64,000 bases of DNA, taken from NCBI RefSeq assembly GCF_004209755.1, contig NZ_CP035913.1:6014001-6078000 (forward strand), in the 5' to 3' direction. The notes beneath the pieces were generated by a model. It saw only the letters and a program-made list of their open reading frames with translations, did no database searches and was not told where the DNA came from. The translations under genes and the position numbers were made by a program. Shown piece by piece: positions 53,048 through 61,998 of this stretch (positions are counted from its first letter, which is position 1; each line of letters opens with the position of its first letter). This DNA comes from Pseudoduganella lutea. GTDB taxonomy: Bacteria; Pseudomonadota; Gammaproteobacteria; Burkholderiales; Burkholderiaceae_D.

Positions 53048-55987
53048 ATGGTATTGGTCGATGAAGTGCGGGCCGCGCTGGCCCTGTTTACCAGCGCCAC
53101 CCGGCTGTATGCGCTGGAAGTGAATGATGACGCCCTGGACCTGGGCGCGGGCGGCCTGCTGGTCGAAGCGTTCGTGGCCGATGACCTGATACAGGGAGTC
53201 GGCGCGCGCGATGTGATCGCCGTTTCCACCAGTGCCCATATCGCCTTGCCGTCGTTGCTGGGCCAGCCGGCCAGCCTGCGGGTCAGCCTGGCCGACGGCA
53301 CGCGCACCAGCTTTGCCGGCGAGATCAGCGCATTCGCGCAGCTGGGCAGCGAAGGCGGCCTGGCGCGCTACCGCGTGCGCATCTCCCACTGGATCTGGCG
53401 CCTGGCGCATGCCCGCAACAGCCGCGTGTGGCAAGACATGGGCGTGACCGACATCGTCGATGCCGTCTTCGATGCGCATGCGCCGGCCGCCCGCTGGCGC
53501 TGGAGCGACGAGGTCATGCCGTTCCTGAACGACGTGCCGCCACGCAGCTACTGCTGCCAGTACCGCGAAACCGACCTGGCCTTCGTCGAACGCCTGCTGG
53601 CCGAAGAGGGCCTGTCCTGGCGCTTCGAGCACGATGACGACGGTCCGCTGATGGTGCTGTTCGCGGACAGCACCAGCACGAGTGGTGTACCGGACGACCC
53701 GTCCAGCGCCGGCCTCGGTGTGCGCTTCCACGGCGCCCACGCGCGCGAGCAGAGCGACACCGTGCAGGCGCTGGCGTCGATGCGCAGTGTGCTGGCCTCC
53801 AGCAGCACGGTGCTCAGCTACGACTACAAGGCCAAGAAGGCGGTGGCGGCAAGTTCTCCATCGCACCAGTCGAATGGTTCGAAGCTGCCGCCCTTGGAAT
53901 CGTTCGACGTGCCGGGCCAGTACGCCTATGCCGATGGCGACCAGGCGCAGCGTTACGCCAACCTGCAGATGGAATCGCGCGAGGCACGCAGCCAGCTGTG
54001 GCGCGGCCGCTCCACGGTGCGCACGCTGCGCGCCGGCACGCGGCTCACCGTCACCGGCGCGCCCTTGCAGCGGCTGGGCAAAGCGGCCGGCTACACGATC
54101 CTGCGCGTGGTCAGCGTGGGCGTGAACAACCTGCCGTCCCGCGCGGGCGAAGCGCTGGCCGAGCTGTTCGGGCCGATCCCCGAGTTGCTGCATGAGGTAT
54201 CTCACGATGCGGCGCGCGACCTGCCGCCCGACTTCGACCTGGCCATCGAGCAGGCGCGCAAGGGCGGTTACGCCAACTACTTCGACGCGGTGGCCAGCGA
54301 TGTCCCCTGGCGCCCCGTCCTCGTGGGTAGCGACGGTCGCGCGCATCCCAAGCCGACGGCACACGGCGCGCAAACGGCGATCGTCGTCGGGCCGGAAGGC
54401 GCCGACACGCCATCCGGCGCCGATGAACTGTATTGCGACGCGCTGGGCCGCGTGCGCATCCGCTACCACTGGCAGGACAGCGGTGACGCCACGTGCTGGG
54501 TGCGCGTGGCGCAGCGGCTTGCCGGCGGCGGCATCGGCAGCCAGTTTTTACCTCGTATCGGCCAGGAAGTGGTCGTGCAGTTCATCGAGAACGATATCGA
54601 CCGGCCGATCGTCGTGGGCGCGGTCTATAACGGCCAGGGTGAAGGCGGCATTGCGCCGACACCGGGTGGCGAGCCGCCTTCGTCGGGCGATGGCGCTGCG
54701 CTGTTCCAGCCGGCGCACGATCACGGCATTTCCGCGCAGGGCAACCTGGCTGGCGGCAATGCGCCTGTGTGGCACGGCGCTTCCGCCGGCCTGGCCGGGC
54801 ATCGCAACGCCGCCGCGCAATGGGGCGTGCGCACCAAGGAGTTTGGCGGGTTTGGTTATAACCAGCTGTTGTTCGACGACACCGATGCGCAGGGGCGTGT
54901 GCAGTTGCGCACCACGTCCGCGGCGACCGAGCTCAATCTGGGGCATTTGATTCACGCTGCGGACAACTACCGCGGCTCGCTGCGCGGGCAGGGCGCCGAA
55001 TTGCGTACCGACGCGTATGGCGCCGTGCGGGGTGGCGCCGGGTTGCTGGTGTCCAGCTATAAGGTGGCGCATGGTGCCTCCTCGCGCGATCCGGCTGGCG
55101 AAAACGCGGCGGGGATTGCGCTGTTGAAGCAGGCGGTCAAGCTGGGCGAGACGTTCAGCAAGGCGGCTGTGACGCACGAGACGGTGGGGCTGGCTTCTCA
55201 CCTGGGCGCTGCGAAGGCTTCTTCCAGCGTGGTCGATGACAAGGCCGCGCCGCTGGCCGCGATGCTGGCAGCGGTATCGGGGATGGTTGCGTCGGAGAGT
55301 TTCGATGACGCCCGGGCCGATGCTTCAGCCAGGAATACCAGTCCGCAGGATGGCAAGGTGCCGCATGCGAACGATGCCGTCGTGGCTGTTTCCGCCAGGG
55401 CGGGATTGAGCGTGACCGCCGGGCAGGCCGTGCAGCTGTCGAATGGCGAGACTGTCAGTTTGATGAGCGGGCAGGATAGCCAGTTCGTGACCGGTGGGCA
55501 GGTGCGCTTGCATAGCGGGCAGGCCATCGGCGTGTTGGCTGGTGCCGTCAAGGCAGGCGAGGGTGGGGTCGGATTGCAGATGATCGCCGCCAAGGATGCG
55601 ATCGAGCTGCAGGCACAGGCCGATATGTTGAAAGTGCAGGCAAGGGATGAAGTGAATATTGTCAGTGCCAATGCGCATGTGGATTGGGCTGCAGCGAAGA
55701 GTATCAGCCTGTCGACGGCGGATGGGGCGAATATTACGATCGAAGGTGGGAATATTACGGTGCAGTGCCCAGGGAAGATTACGATTCATGCGGGGAAGAA
55801 GAGCTTTAACGCAGCCGCCAGCACAGATTACACCATGCCGGTTCTGCCCAATGAGAAAAATACCTGGACGGAACTGCATGCGGAGTATGACGATGCGTGG
55901 GCCACGCCGTGGCCGCTGGAGGACCTGCAATTCGCTGTGGCAGGCACCGTGATCAGCAAGGCTGCTACGGTCAACCCGTTGAAGTGA
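53048..55987 (+). CDS. vgrG: VgrG3, T6SS spike
   Basis: The start at MVLVDEVRAALALF (53048) gives 979 aa. The gp27-like base (SFAGEISAFAQLGSEGGLARYRV, YRETDLAFVERLLAEEGLSWRFEHD, in parts), the OB-fold (QTAIVVGPEGADTP...RVRIRYHWQDSG), VVQFIENDIDRPIVVGAVYNG and the DUF2345-type spike (AKDAIELQAQADMLKVQARDEVNI, in parts) are all present. Unlike VgrG1 and VgrG2 it ends in a short tail without an evident TTR-like domain. A segment of about 1.07 kb of its 5' half (roughly 53183-54254) is repeated at 60048-61121. The gene is followed after three bases by a 407-aa cargo-type gene. Confidence 0.94.
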   Translation: MVLVDEVRAALALFTSATRLYALEVNDDALDLGAGGLLVEAFVADDLIQGVGARDVIAVSTSAHIALPSLLGQPASLRVSLADGTRTSFAGEISAFAQLGSEGGLARYRVRISHWIWRLAHARNSRVWQDMGVTDIVDAVFDAHAPAARWRWSDEVMPFLNDVPPRSYCCQYRETDLAFVERLLAEEGLSWRFEHDDDGPLMVLFADSTSTSGVPDDPSSAGLGVRFHGAHAREQSDTVQALASMRSVLASSSTVLSYDYKAKKAVAASSPSHQSNGSKLPPLESFDVPGQYAYADGDQAQRYANLQMESREARSQLWRGRSTVRTLRAGTRLTVTGAPLQRLGKAAGYTILRVVSVGVNNLPSRAGEALAELFGPIPELLHEVSHDAARDLPPDFDLAIEQARKGGYANYFDAVASDVPWRPVLVGSDGRAHPKPTAHGAQTAIVVGPEGADTPSGADELYCDALGRVRIRYHWQDSGDATCWVRVAQRLAGGGIGSQFLPRIGQEVVVQFIENDIDRPIVVGAVYNGQGEGGIAPTPGGEPPSSGDGAALFQPAHDHGISAQGNLAGGNAPVWHGASAGLAGHRNAAAQWGVRTKEFGGFGYNQLLFDDTDAQGRVQLRTTSAATELNLGHLIHAADNYRGSLRGQGAELRTDAYGAVRGGAGLLVSSYKVAHGASSRDPAGENAAGIALLKQAVKLGETFSKAAVTHETVGLASHLGAAKASSSVVDDKAAPLAAMLAAVSGMVASESFDDARADASARNTSPQDGKVPHANDAVVAVSARAGLSVTAGQAVQLSNGETVSLMSGQDSQFVTGGQVRLHSGQAIGVLAGAVKAGEGGVGLQMIAAKDAIELQAQADMLKVQARDEVNIVSANAHVDWAAAKSISLSTADGANITIEGGNITVQCPGKITIHAGKKSFNAAASTDYTMPVLPNEKNTWTELHAEYDDAWATPWPLEDLQFAVAGTVISKAATVNPLK

Positions 55988-55990
55988 GAT

Positions 55991-57214
55991 ATGGAAAAGA
56001 GATCCGAGGAAGACCTGCGCCTGGCGGCGCCTAAAAGCGGCTCAGTCATTGTGACCGCAAAGCCGACTGTGACCGAGCGAGAAATCGTCCAGGAGCGTGG
56101 CAACATCGTACAAACCCTGCATGCGGCCTATCTGACGCTGAACGACGCAATGGCCGAGTTCCAGCAACGCTGGGATGCGAATCCCGCGATGTCGATTGCC
56201 GAGGGTGTGGTCGAAGGCGCTGCCGACGGCGGCTCGACCTGGCTCAGTGACCAGGCCGAGATGTTCGAGAAACAGTATTGGCAGCAGTTGGGCAAACAGA
56301 TCGAGGAATTCTCCGGCGGTTGCATTGATCGCCTGGCGATCTACAGCCGCCAGCAGTACAACGACCTGGCGCGCGACGTCAATCGGCTGGTGGCTGACCC
56401 TGACAAGACTATCTACAACTGGGCATGGTGGCAGCAGTCGATCGAAGGCGCAGTGACTGGCACCATGCAGGAACAGGCAGCCAGGCTGCAAGCGCTGGAA
56501 GCCGAAGCGAGGCGCACCGCACGCATGGTGGCGGGCAGCGCGGAAAAGGCGCGCAAGCTGTACCAGCATCGTGCCGCGATCATGAACTTGCCCGTGCTGA
56601 TTGCCGAGGGCGATCCAAAGCCGATCCAGGCGTTCGTGGAGAACGAGCTGATGGATATCGATCCCGAACTGGCGAAGGCAATCCGGGGTGATCAGCGCTT
56701 TGCTATCGTGCTGGAAATCCTGGCTGATAACGAAACCACGCTGTCATACATCGCCTATGCGGGGCTGATGATCGAAGCAATTCCACCCAATTTCATCGCG
56801 TATATCGGCGGCAAAGGCGCCGTGTACCTGATCATCGAATTGGTGTTGCTGGTCGCCACTGCCTTGCTGAGCGCGGGAGCTGCTGCGGCAGCACGTATTG
56901 CCTCGCTGCTGGCGCGGCTAGCGATGACGGGCGCTAAGTTGTCAGGCGCGAGCCGCAAATTCCAGCGCGCCAAGGTTGCTATCGCGGCCTTCGTCCGGGC
57001 GGTGGAGGATCTGCAGAGTGCTGTCGAACAGATTCATCAGTTAGGTCCCAAGTTAATCAGTGCCAGATCCAGGGGCCTGGTTGTGAGAGGGAATACTGAA
57101 ACTACATTGTTGGCGAAAAAGCAGAGCATTCGGCGCGATAAACGCTGTCGAATCTGCGGCAGTACGAATCACCCGACTCCACGTAATCGGCGGGGTACTG
57201 TCATCTACCAATGA
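55991..57214 (+). CDS. Probable T6SS effector carrier (N-terminal part), 407 aa
   Basis: The protein has a helical N-terminal region with LNDAMAEFQQRWDANPA, WLSDQAEMFEKQYWQQLG and YNWAWWQQSIEG, a long coiled-coil-like stretch (150-200), and two hydrophobic segments near residues 250-300 (LSYIAYAGLMIEAIPPNFIAY and LIIELVLLVATALLSAG). The C-terminal tail ends with a CxxC...H cluster (RCRICGSTNHPTP). No toxin domain is complete within it. The layout matches the non-toxic carrier half of polymorphic effectors delivered on VgrG. The abrupt Cys-rich end, 240 bases before an AHH nuclease gene, suggests that the carrier and nuclease were once or still are one functional unit. Family name unknown. Confidence 0.65.
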   Translation: MEKRSEEDLRLAAPKSGSVIVTAKPTVTEREIVQERGNIVQTLHAAYLTLNDAMAEFQQRWDANPAMSIAEGVVEGAADGGSTWLSDQAEMFEKQYWQQLGKQIEEFSGGCIDRLAIYSRQQYNDLARDVNRLVADPDKTIYNWAWWQQSIEGAVTGTMQEQAARLQALEAEARRTARMVAGSAEKARKLYQHRAAIMNLPVLIAEGDPKPIQAFVENELMDIDPELAKAIRGDQRFAIVLEILADNETTLSYIAYAGLMIEAIPPNFIAYIGGKGAVYLIIELVLLVATALLSAGAAAAARIASLLARLAMTGAKLSGASRKFQRAKVAIAAFVRAVEDLQSAVEQIHQLGPKLISARSRGLVVRGNTETTLLAKKQSIRRDKRCRICGSTNHPTPRNRRGTVIYQ

Positions 57215-57455
57215 CTGATGCAGAGACGGCCGCGATCTCGACTTACTCGTCGCTTTGCGCAAAATCCGAAGTATTGCTACGGATAATGCGGATTGCTACA
57301 TATTCGCGGGTTTTACCCGTAGGCCGGCGTTAGTCCCCGACTGCGGATGGCGACGTTAAAAGTATAAACATTGCGCGCGACGGGTTTATACCTAGCCAAA
57401 AAATAACGATTTTTACATACTCTATAAAAGCAAAAAATATTGCACGCACACGATA
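57215..57455. other. AT-rich spacer with an 8-bp inverted repeat
   Basis: Base composition falls sharply here. A perfect inverted repeat GTATAAAC-N14-GTTTATAC lies at 57362-57391, without a T-run, so it is an operator or recombination scar rather than a terminator. A 40-codon frame at 57212 has no supporting evidence. The spacer ends at the start of the AHH nuclease gene, which lacks a clear ribosome binding site. Confidence 0.45.
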
Positions 57456-58151
57456 ATGTCAAGTCAGCCAAATCTACCTCGCAATGGAACGATAAATAAA
57501 AGAAGCAGTAATTATCTTCAAGCTTTGAAGCGCGTAACAATGAGTCCTGCTCATCCGCGAAATCAACAACTTAAAATGCAGGCTCATCATCTGATTTCAG
57601 AGAAGGGGGCACGTCTCAGTAATCTTGGTGACCGCATGGCGGATTTTGGTTACAATATCAATGCAATTAAGAATTTAGTCTTTATCCCTAGCACCCTGCA
57701 AGGAGCCTGTCTTCTCCAAGTTCAGCCACATCGAGGTGATCACACGGCGGTAGATCCTGTCGATAATGATGAGGAAAAACCCGCAGCTTATCATGTGATG
57801 GTTGCTATGAAGATTCAAAGGGATATGCCAGGCATCGAGAGAAAATGCGGAATACCGGGAACTGATGTTAAAGAATTAATCTGTAAAGCAATGGATGATC
57901 TTAGCGAGGAAATTGCTGATCTGATACAGAATGATCCGCGCGAAGCCAAACTTAGTGAGGTTTGGGCGAATTATGATCCTGAGAGTAAGGCGGGTTGTCG
58001 TGGTGTCGATTCGATTTCGGTTAAAAAGAAGGATTTGCTTGACGAATGTCCTGTTCACCGCAATCACACAAAAAATCAGGGTGAAGGCCAGCAGAAAGAG
58101 AATATCCATTATGTCCTTCGCACTCCGTATATTTTGAAGCCTGGTTCATAA
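57456..58151 (+). CDS. AHH-family nuclease toxin module
   Basis: A 231-aa protein with the AHH nuclease signature. MQAHHLIS has the Ala-His-His at residues 43-45; GDRMADFGYNINAIKNLVFIPS follows in parts; and QPHRGDH supplies His92 and His96, as in the HRGxH of the family. AHH belongs to the HNH/ENDO VII superfold and cleaves DNA; it is common as the toxic tip of polymorphic effectors. The N-terminal 40 residues (NKRSSNYLQALKRVTMSPAHPRN, in parts) look like the end of a carrier linker rather than a protein start. The C-terminal third has Cys/His pairs (DECPVHRNH). The DNA is AT-rich. The adjacent immunity-like gene starts two bases after its stop. Confidence 0.75.
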   Translation: MSSQPNLPRNGTINKRSSNYLQALKRVTMSPAHPRNQQLKMQAHHLISEKGARLSNLGDRMADFGYNINAIKNLVFIPSTLQGACLLQVQPHRGDHTAVDPVDNDEEKPAAYHVMVAMKIQRDMPGIERKCGIPGTDVKELICKAMDDLSEEIADLIQNDPREAKLSEVWANYDPESKAGCRGVDSISVKKKDLLDECPVHRNHTKNQGEGQQKENIHYVLRTPYILKPGS

Positions 58152-58152
58152 C

Positions 58153-58746
58153 ATGACGAATTATAACGAAGACTATTATTTTTTGCGATATGATGAGGAA
58201 AATAAGCGTGCACCGTTTTTAACGCCTGATACCAATACTGTCGAGCGTCGTTATCAATATATTAGGCCGCTGATGGGTTCGGCGCCGCTTGTCTTCACAA
58301 ATGGGTTTAGTAACGATTTCAAAGCTGCGCGTATTGTAGATGAAATTGCCGATGTGATGTTTGACGGGGCCACGTTTATTGCGAGCAACAGGATCCGGCA
58401 GAGGCTCTTGGAGCTTGATTTGCCAAATGTCTGGATGCACCCTTCAATTTACATTGATGATAAAGGGTGCTGGCACGAGGACTATTGGTACGTAGGCTTC
58501 GATGGGTTTATTGATTGCTGGGATCGCACTACCTCCAAGTATAATCCGACTCCGCGCGGATCAGGTCCGGAGCCGAGATTTAGCGTACGGCGATATTCGC
58601 TCGACCCGAATATACTTGAGAAAATTCCGTTGCGCGAGCGATTGTTATTCCGAATGGGGGGCGACACTAATGGTTTCGTAGTATGCCACGTTGACTTGCT
58701 CAAGCTTTTCCGGAACGGGCCCATGGTGCGGCCCATTACTGGTTGA
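58153..58746 (+). CDS. Immunity-like protein, copy 1 (paralogue of 61320-61928)
   Basis: The 197-aa cytoplasmic protein has no signal peptide. It shares motifs in order with the gene at 61320-61928: an N-terminal YxxDYYFxR-type start, LVFTNGFSNDFKAARIVDE, ADVMFDGATFIAS, HPSIYIDD, HEDYWYVGFDGFIDCWDR, SVRRYSLDPNILEKIPLRERLLF and VVCHVDLLKLF (separate segments). The gene follows the AHH nuclease gene by one base, which points to an immunity protein acting in the cytosol on the nuclease. The layout recalls the Imm11/DUF1629 and Imm43-type families, but I am not certain which. It is AT-rich compared with copy 2. Confidence 0.7.
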   Translation: MTNYNEDYYFLRYDEENKRAPFLTPDTNTVERRYQYIRPLMGSAPLVFTNGFSNDFKAARIVDEIADVMFDGATFIASNRIRQRLLELDLPNVWMHPSIYIDDKGCWHEDYWYVGFDGFIDCWDRTTSKYNPTPRGSGPEPRFSVRRYSLDPNILEKIPLRERLLFRMGGDTNGFVVCHVDLLKLFRNGPMVRPITG

Positions 58747-58756
58747 CTCATTCTTG

Positions 58757-59097
58757 CATCGAACTGCAAGGGCAGCAAGGTTCAAGGTGCGAGGCTTTAA
58801 GCAGCTCACAGGTCACTATAACTACGCAAAATATTGGGCTTTCAAAGGTTGGTTGGTAGAAGTGAGAGATTTCGATGGCAGATGGGAAATTAGAGTGTAA
58901 AAAGGTTCCCGCGTATCGATAATCCCGCGAAGCTTCTAGAGGAACATTATTCCATTGATGCTGGCTGTTAGTATATTGCGAGGTTTAAGAAGCAAACGGT
59001 GGCTGCAATGGATAAGGGTGATATTCGTAGCGTGACTTTCGCTATTAACGGTGGGCACTCGGCCCTGGACGAAAGAATGATTTACCGAGCGAATTAA
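58757..59097 (+). pseudogene. Remnant of a GH19-type peptidoglycan hydrolase (C-terminal part)
   Basis: Two frames together give a broken GH19-like C-terminus. In the first (to 58900): VRGFKQLTGHYNYAKYWAFKG, in parts, which matches the GRGxxQLTGxxNY motif of GH19 enzymes. From 58894, one frame over: RIDNPAKLLEEHYSIDAGC, then TAG at 58966-58968 where a Trp is expected, then YIARFKKQTVAAMDKGDIRS, VTFAINGGHSALDERMIYRA and a stop at 59097. INGGxxALDxR is the usual GH19 end. The piece has a frameshift, a nonsense codon and no N-terminus, so it is dead. It was probably an earlier T6SS cell-wall effector at this site. Confidence 0.65.
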
Positions 59098-59109
59098 AAA
59101 GATAGTTCT

Positions 59110-59550
59110 ATGAAAATGGCGCGTGTCTTGATTGTTTTATGGCTGGGCGTAGTTTGTTCGATCTAACAAGCATTTGATGCCGTGGCTTCGCCAGTGAAAT
59201 ATTCTATCAACAGCCAAAAGCTCTCCGGTCAAAAGGGCATTGCGGGAACCGTGTCCATAAAAACTATTACGATTGAAAGTGTGCGTGGTCCTCACACGCT
59301 GGCATAGATAAAGCAGCACCCGACTTCGCTCGAAGGAAAAGAACATATTGCGCGAGATGAAGCGATGCAATATCGCCGCAGCGGGTCATTCTTGGCGTTT
59401 TGGTTTGATTTTGTGAAAATTGTAAGCTCTGCGAAATATATTAGTTTAATATTTGAAAAATCTACAGTTTGTGCCGGATCCCCGAGTATTGAGAAGGTTA
59501 TTTTTATTTCCCTGGATCAGACGGTACTTTTGTGCTACGATATAAAATAG
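59110..59550 (+). pseudogene. Exported small protein with two in-frame stops, probable old immunity gene
   Basis: From ATG 59110 a single frame of 147 codons is coherent except for TAA after VLWLGVVCSI (59164) and TAG after RGPHTLA (59305). The first 20 residues form a signal peptide. The rest reads QAFDAVASPVKYSINSQKL, GTVSIKTITIES, MQYRRSGSFLAFWFDFVKI and IEKVIFISLDQTVLLCYDIK (separate segments), ending at 59550. A periplasmic product directly behind a dead GH19-type hydrolase fits the matching immunity gene that decayed with it; this is inference. CAA to TAA and a similar single change would explain both stops. The family is unknown. Confidence 0.55.
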
Positions 59551-59594
59551 GCATACCTCAGCTCTCCGAGGGGTGCGGCGTAACGGAATCTATA

Positions 59595-60039
59595 ATGATA
59601 AGAATTTTTTTTTCTCGTTGCCGCCTTTTTGGGTGGTGCCGCTGCACATGCTGAAATCCAGGTCGAAACGGAATGCTACTCCCGCGTCTCGCCTGGGAAG
59701 GATGGTAGGCTCATAAGAATGATATTTCAACGTTATGTGGATGCAGACTTAAAAAAAGAAGTAGGTTCATTCGTACAATACAACGATACGAAAGAAATTA
59801 TTCCTCTAGTTTTTCGCAAACACGTTCCTACTGATAGGGATTCGCCTGAACTAGGGAATTTTGAAGACTTTAGGACTGAAATCGTAGATACAAAGGTGAC
59901 CGGCGAGTATGCGTTTGGCCAAACAGGTGCCGGTATTAGACAAGGGAGATATGTTCGTTACACGAGCGCAAAGACCGGAAAGTCAGTCTCCTTCCAATAT
60001 TTGGGGAATAACGACGGCTCGTGCAAAGTCAATCGCTGA
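59595..60039 (+). CDS. Exported small protein, frame broken at a T9 run
   Basis: From ATG 59595 the first codons read MIRIFF; with eight rather than nine T in the run 59605-59613 the text continues LVAAFLGGAAAHAEIQVE, a perfect signal peptide. It then joins the long open frame that ends at 60039 (mature part: CYSRVSPGKDGRLIRMIFQRY, GSFVQYNDTKEIIPLVFRK, GAGIRQGRYVRYTSAKTG, in parts). As written, the product can only start at an internal TTG without the signal. The mature domain is about 125 residues with two Cys. It is probably a periplasmic immunity-type protein. The T9 run could be slippage, a sequencing error or decay. Confidence 0.55.
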
Positions 60040-60047
60040 AAAATAAT

Positions 60048-61303
60048 CGTGATCTAGTGCAGGGCATTGGCGCATGCGATGTGATCGCCATTTTCACCAG
60101 TGCCCATATCGCCTTGCCATCGCTGCTGGGCCAGCCAGCCCTGTAGGTCAGCTTGGCAACGGCACGCGCACCAACTTTGCCGGCGAGATCAGCGCATTCG
60201 CGCAGCTGGGCAGCGAAGGCGGCGTGGCGCGCTACCGCTTGCGCATCTCCCACTGGATCTGGCGCCTGGCGCATGCCCGCAACAGCCGCGTGTGGCAAGA
60301 CATGGGTGTGACCGACATCGTCGATGCCGTCTTCGATGCGCATGCCCCGGCCGCGCGCTGGCGCTGGAGCGACGAGGTCATGCCGTTCCTGAACGACATA
60401 CCGCCACGTAGCTACTGCTGCCAGTACCGTGAAACCGACCTGGCGTTCGTCGAGCGCCTGCTGGCCGAAGAGGGGCTGTCCTGGCGCTTCGAGCACGATG
60501 ACGACGGCCCGCTGATGGTGCTGTTCGCGGACAGCACCAGCACGAGTGGTGTACCGGACGACCCGTCCAGCGTCGGCCTCGGTGTGCGCTTCCACGGCGC
60601 CCACGCGCGCGAGCAGAGCGACACCGTGCAGGCGCTGGCGTCGATGCGCAGTGTGCTGGCCTCCAGCAGCACGGTGCTCAGCTACGACTACAAGGCCAAG
60701 AAGGCGGTGGCGGCCAGTTCGCCATCGCACCTGTCGAACGGTTCGAAGCTGCCGCCGCTCGAATCGTTCGACGTGCCGGGCCAGTACGCCTATGCCGATG
60801 GCGACCAGGCGCAGCGTTACGCTGACCTGCAGATGGAAGCGCGCGAGGCACGCAGCCAGCTATGGCGCGGCCGCTCCACGGTGCGCACGCTGCGCCCCGG
60901 CACGCGGCTCACCGTCACCGGCGCGCCCTTGCAGCGGCTGGGCGAAGCGGCCGGCTACACGATCCTGCGCGTGGTCAGCGTGGGCGTAAACAACTTGCCG
61001 TCCCGCGCGGGCGAAGCGCTGGCCGAGCTGTTCGGGCCGATCCCCGAGTTGCTGCATGAGGTATCTCACGATGCGGTGCGCGACCTGCCGCCCGACTTCG
61101 ACCGGGCCATCGAGCAGGCCATGGTGTTCGCCTACAGCCTGTGCGCCGCTGTACTGGAGGCGATACCTCTCCAGCAATGGCTGCTGTTTCAGCTCGGTGG
61201 CACCGTGGAGTCGCACGTGATGTGCCACCGGTCGCTGGTACCGATATTTCGGGGAACCTCAAAGGGCGGGGCAGTGCTGAAAGGCGTCCGGGAGAGGGCG
61301 TAA
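60048..61303 (+). pseudogene. Partial vgrG copy fused to the tail of an immunity gene
   Basis: From about 60048 to 61121 the DNA is a near-identical copy of vgrG3 bases 53183-54254. Its 5' end has small deletions and a TAG (near 60144), so the base domain starts out of frame and the N-terminus is missing. From about 60170 the vgrG frame is open (FAGEISAFAQLGSEGGVARYRL...PPDFDRAIEQA). At about 61122 the vgrG sequence ends abruptly and the same frame runs into AAVLEAIPLQQWLLFQLGG, HVMCHRSLVPIF and TSKGGAVLKGV. That matches the C-terminus of the immunity-like proteins at 58153 and 61320. It is therefore a recombination chimaera. The OB-fold and spike are absent, so it cannot work as VgrG. Confidence 0.82.
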
Positions 61304-61319
61304 TTCTGCGAGGAAATTG

Positions 61320-61928
61320 ATGAGCGACTACGATAACGAATATTTTTTCATCCGCAGCGATGATGCAAACGAATGCCTTCCCTATCTGCGGCCGGACGGG
61401 CGGACAAACGGAATAACCTTTCGCAACAGGGCCTTGCCGCAGACCACGCAACCGCTGGTCTTCACAAACGCTCTCAAAGACGATTTTCAAAGGGCGGGGA
61501 TAAAGGATGAGCCAGCCGACATCCTGTTCGAGAGCAGCAATTTTCTTGTGAGGAGCCATCTTCACGAGCGCCTGCTCGAATGTGGGGTCCCCGACATGCA
61601 TAGCCATCCGGCGGTCTATATCGGTGATGACGGCCTCTCGCACGAGGATTACTGGTTCATCGGATTCACGCGTCGCCTGGATTGCTGGGATCGGATGCGG
61701 TCGACATTCGACACGCCACCCGCAACGATCGGGGCAAATGACTTCTACAGTGTCCGTCGCTATGCCCTGAATGCCAGCTTGTTCGACGTCATGCCGCTCC
61801 GCCAGCGAAGACTGTTCCAGATGGGCGCGACGCAAGATGCCATGGTGGTATGTCACAAGTCCTTGGCTGCGATCTTTCTTGGCAACGGGAATAGCGGCGC
61901 CATCTTGCAACCCGTCGGCGACTATTGA
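61320..61928 (+). CDS. Immunity-like protein, copy 2 (paralogue of 58153-58746)
   Basis: The start is ATG 61320 with AGGA six bases before it; a TTG one codon earlier is possible. The 202-aa product shares all blocks with copy 1: DYDNEYFFIRSDD, LVFTNALKDDFQRAGIKDE, ADILFESSNFLVR, HPAVYIGDD, HEDYWFIGFTRRLDCWDR, SVRRYALNASLFDVMPLRQ and VVCHKSLAAIF (separate segments). GC content is higher than in copy 1, so the copies have different histories. No intact toxin gene sits next to it. It may be an orphan immunity gene that protects against sister strains. Assignment to an Imm family is not settled. Confidence 0.7.
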   Translation: MSDYDNEYFFIRSDDANECLPYLRPDGRTNGITFRNRALPQTTQPLVFTNALKDDFQRAGIKDEPADILFESSNFLVRSHLHERLLECGVPDMHSHPAVYIGDDGLSHEDYWFIGFTRRLDCWDRMRSTFDTPPATIGANDFYSVRRYALNASLFDVMPLRQRRLFQMGATQDAMVVCHKSLAAIFLGNGNSGAILQPVGDY

Positions 61929-61998
61929 GCTCATGATCCAGCCCGGTTCGCCCTGAACGGCCTCATCAACCTTTTCGACCGTTATAGGAAAAACAAAG

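Noticed and set aside
57212..57334. 40-codon frame in the spacer before the AHH nuclease
   Set aside because: No ribosome binding site or recognisable sequence; it does not connect the carrier and nuclease in frame.
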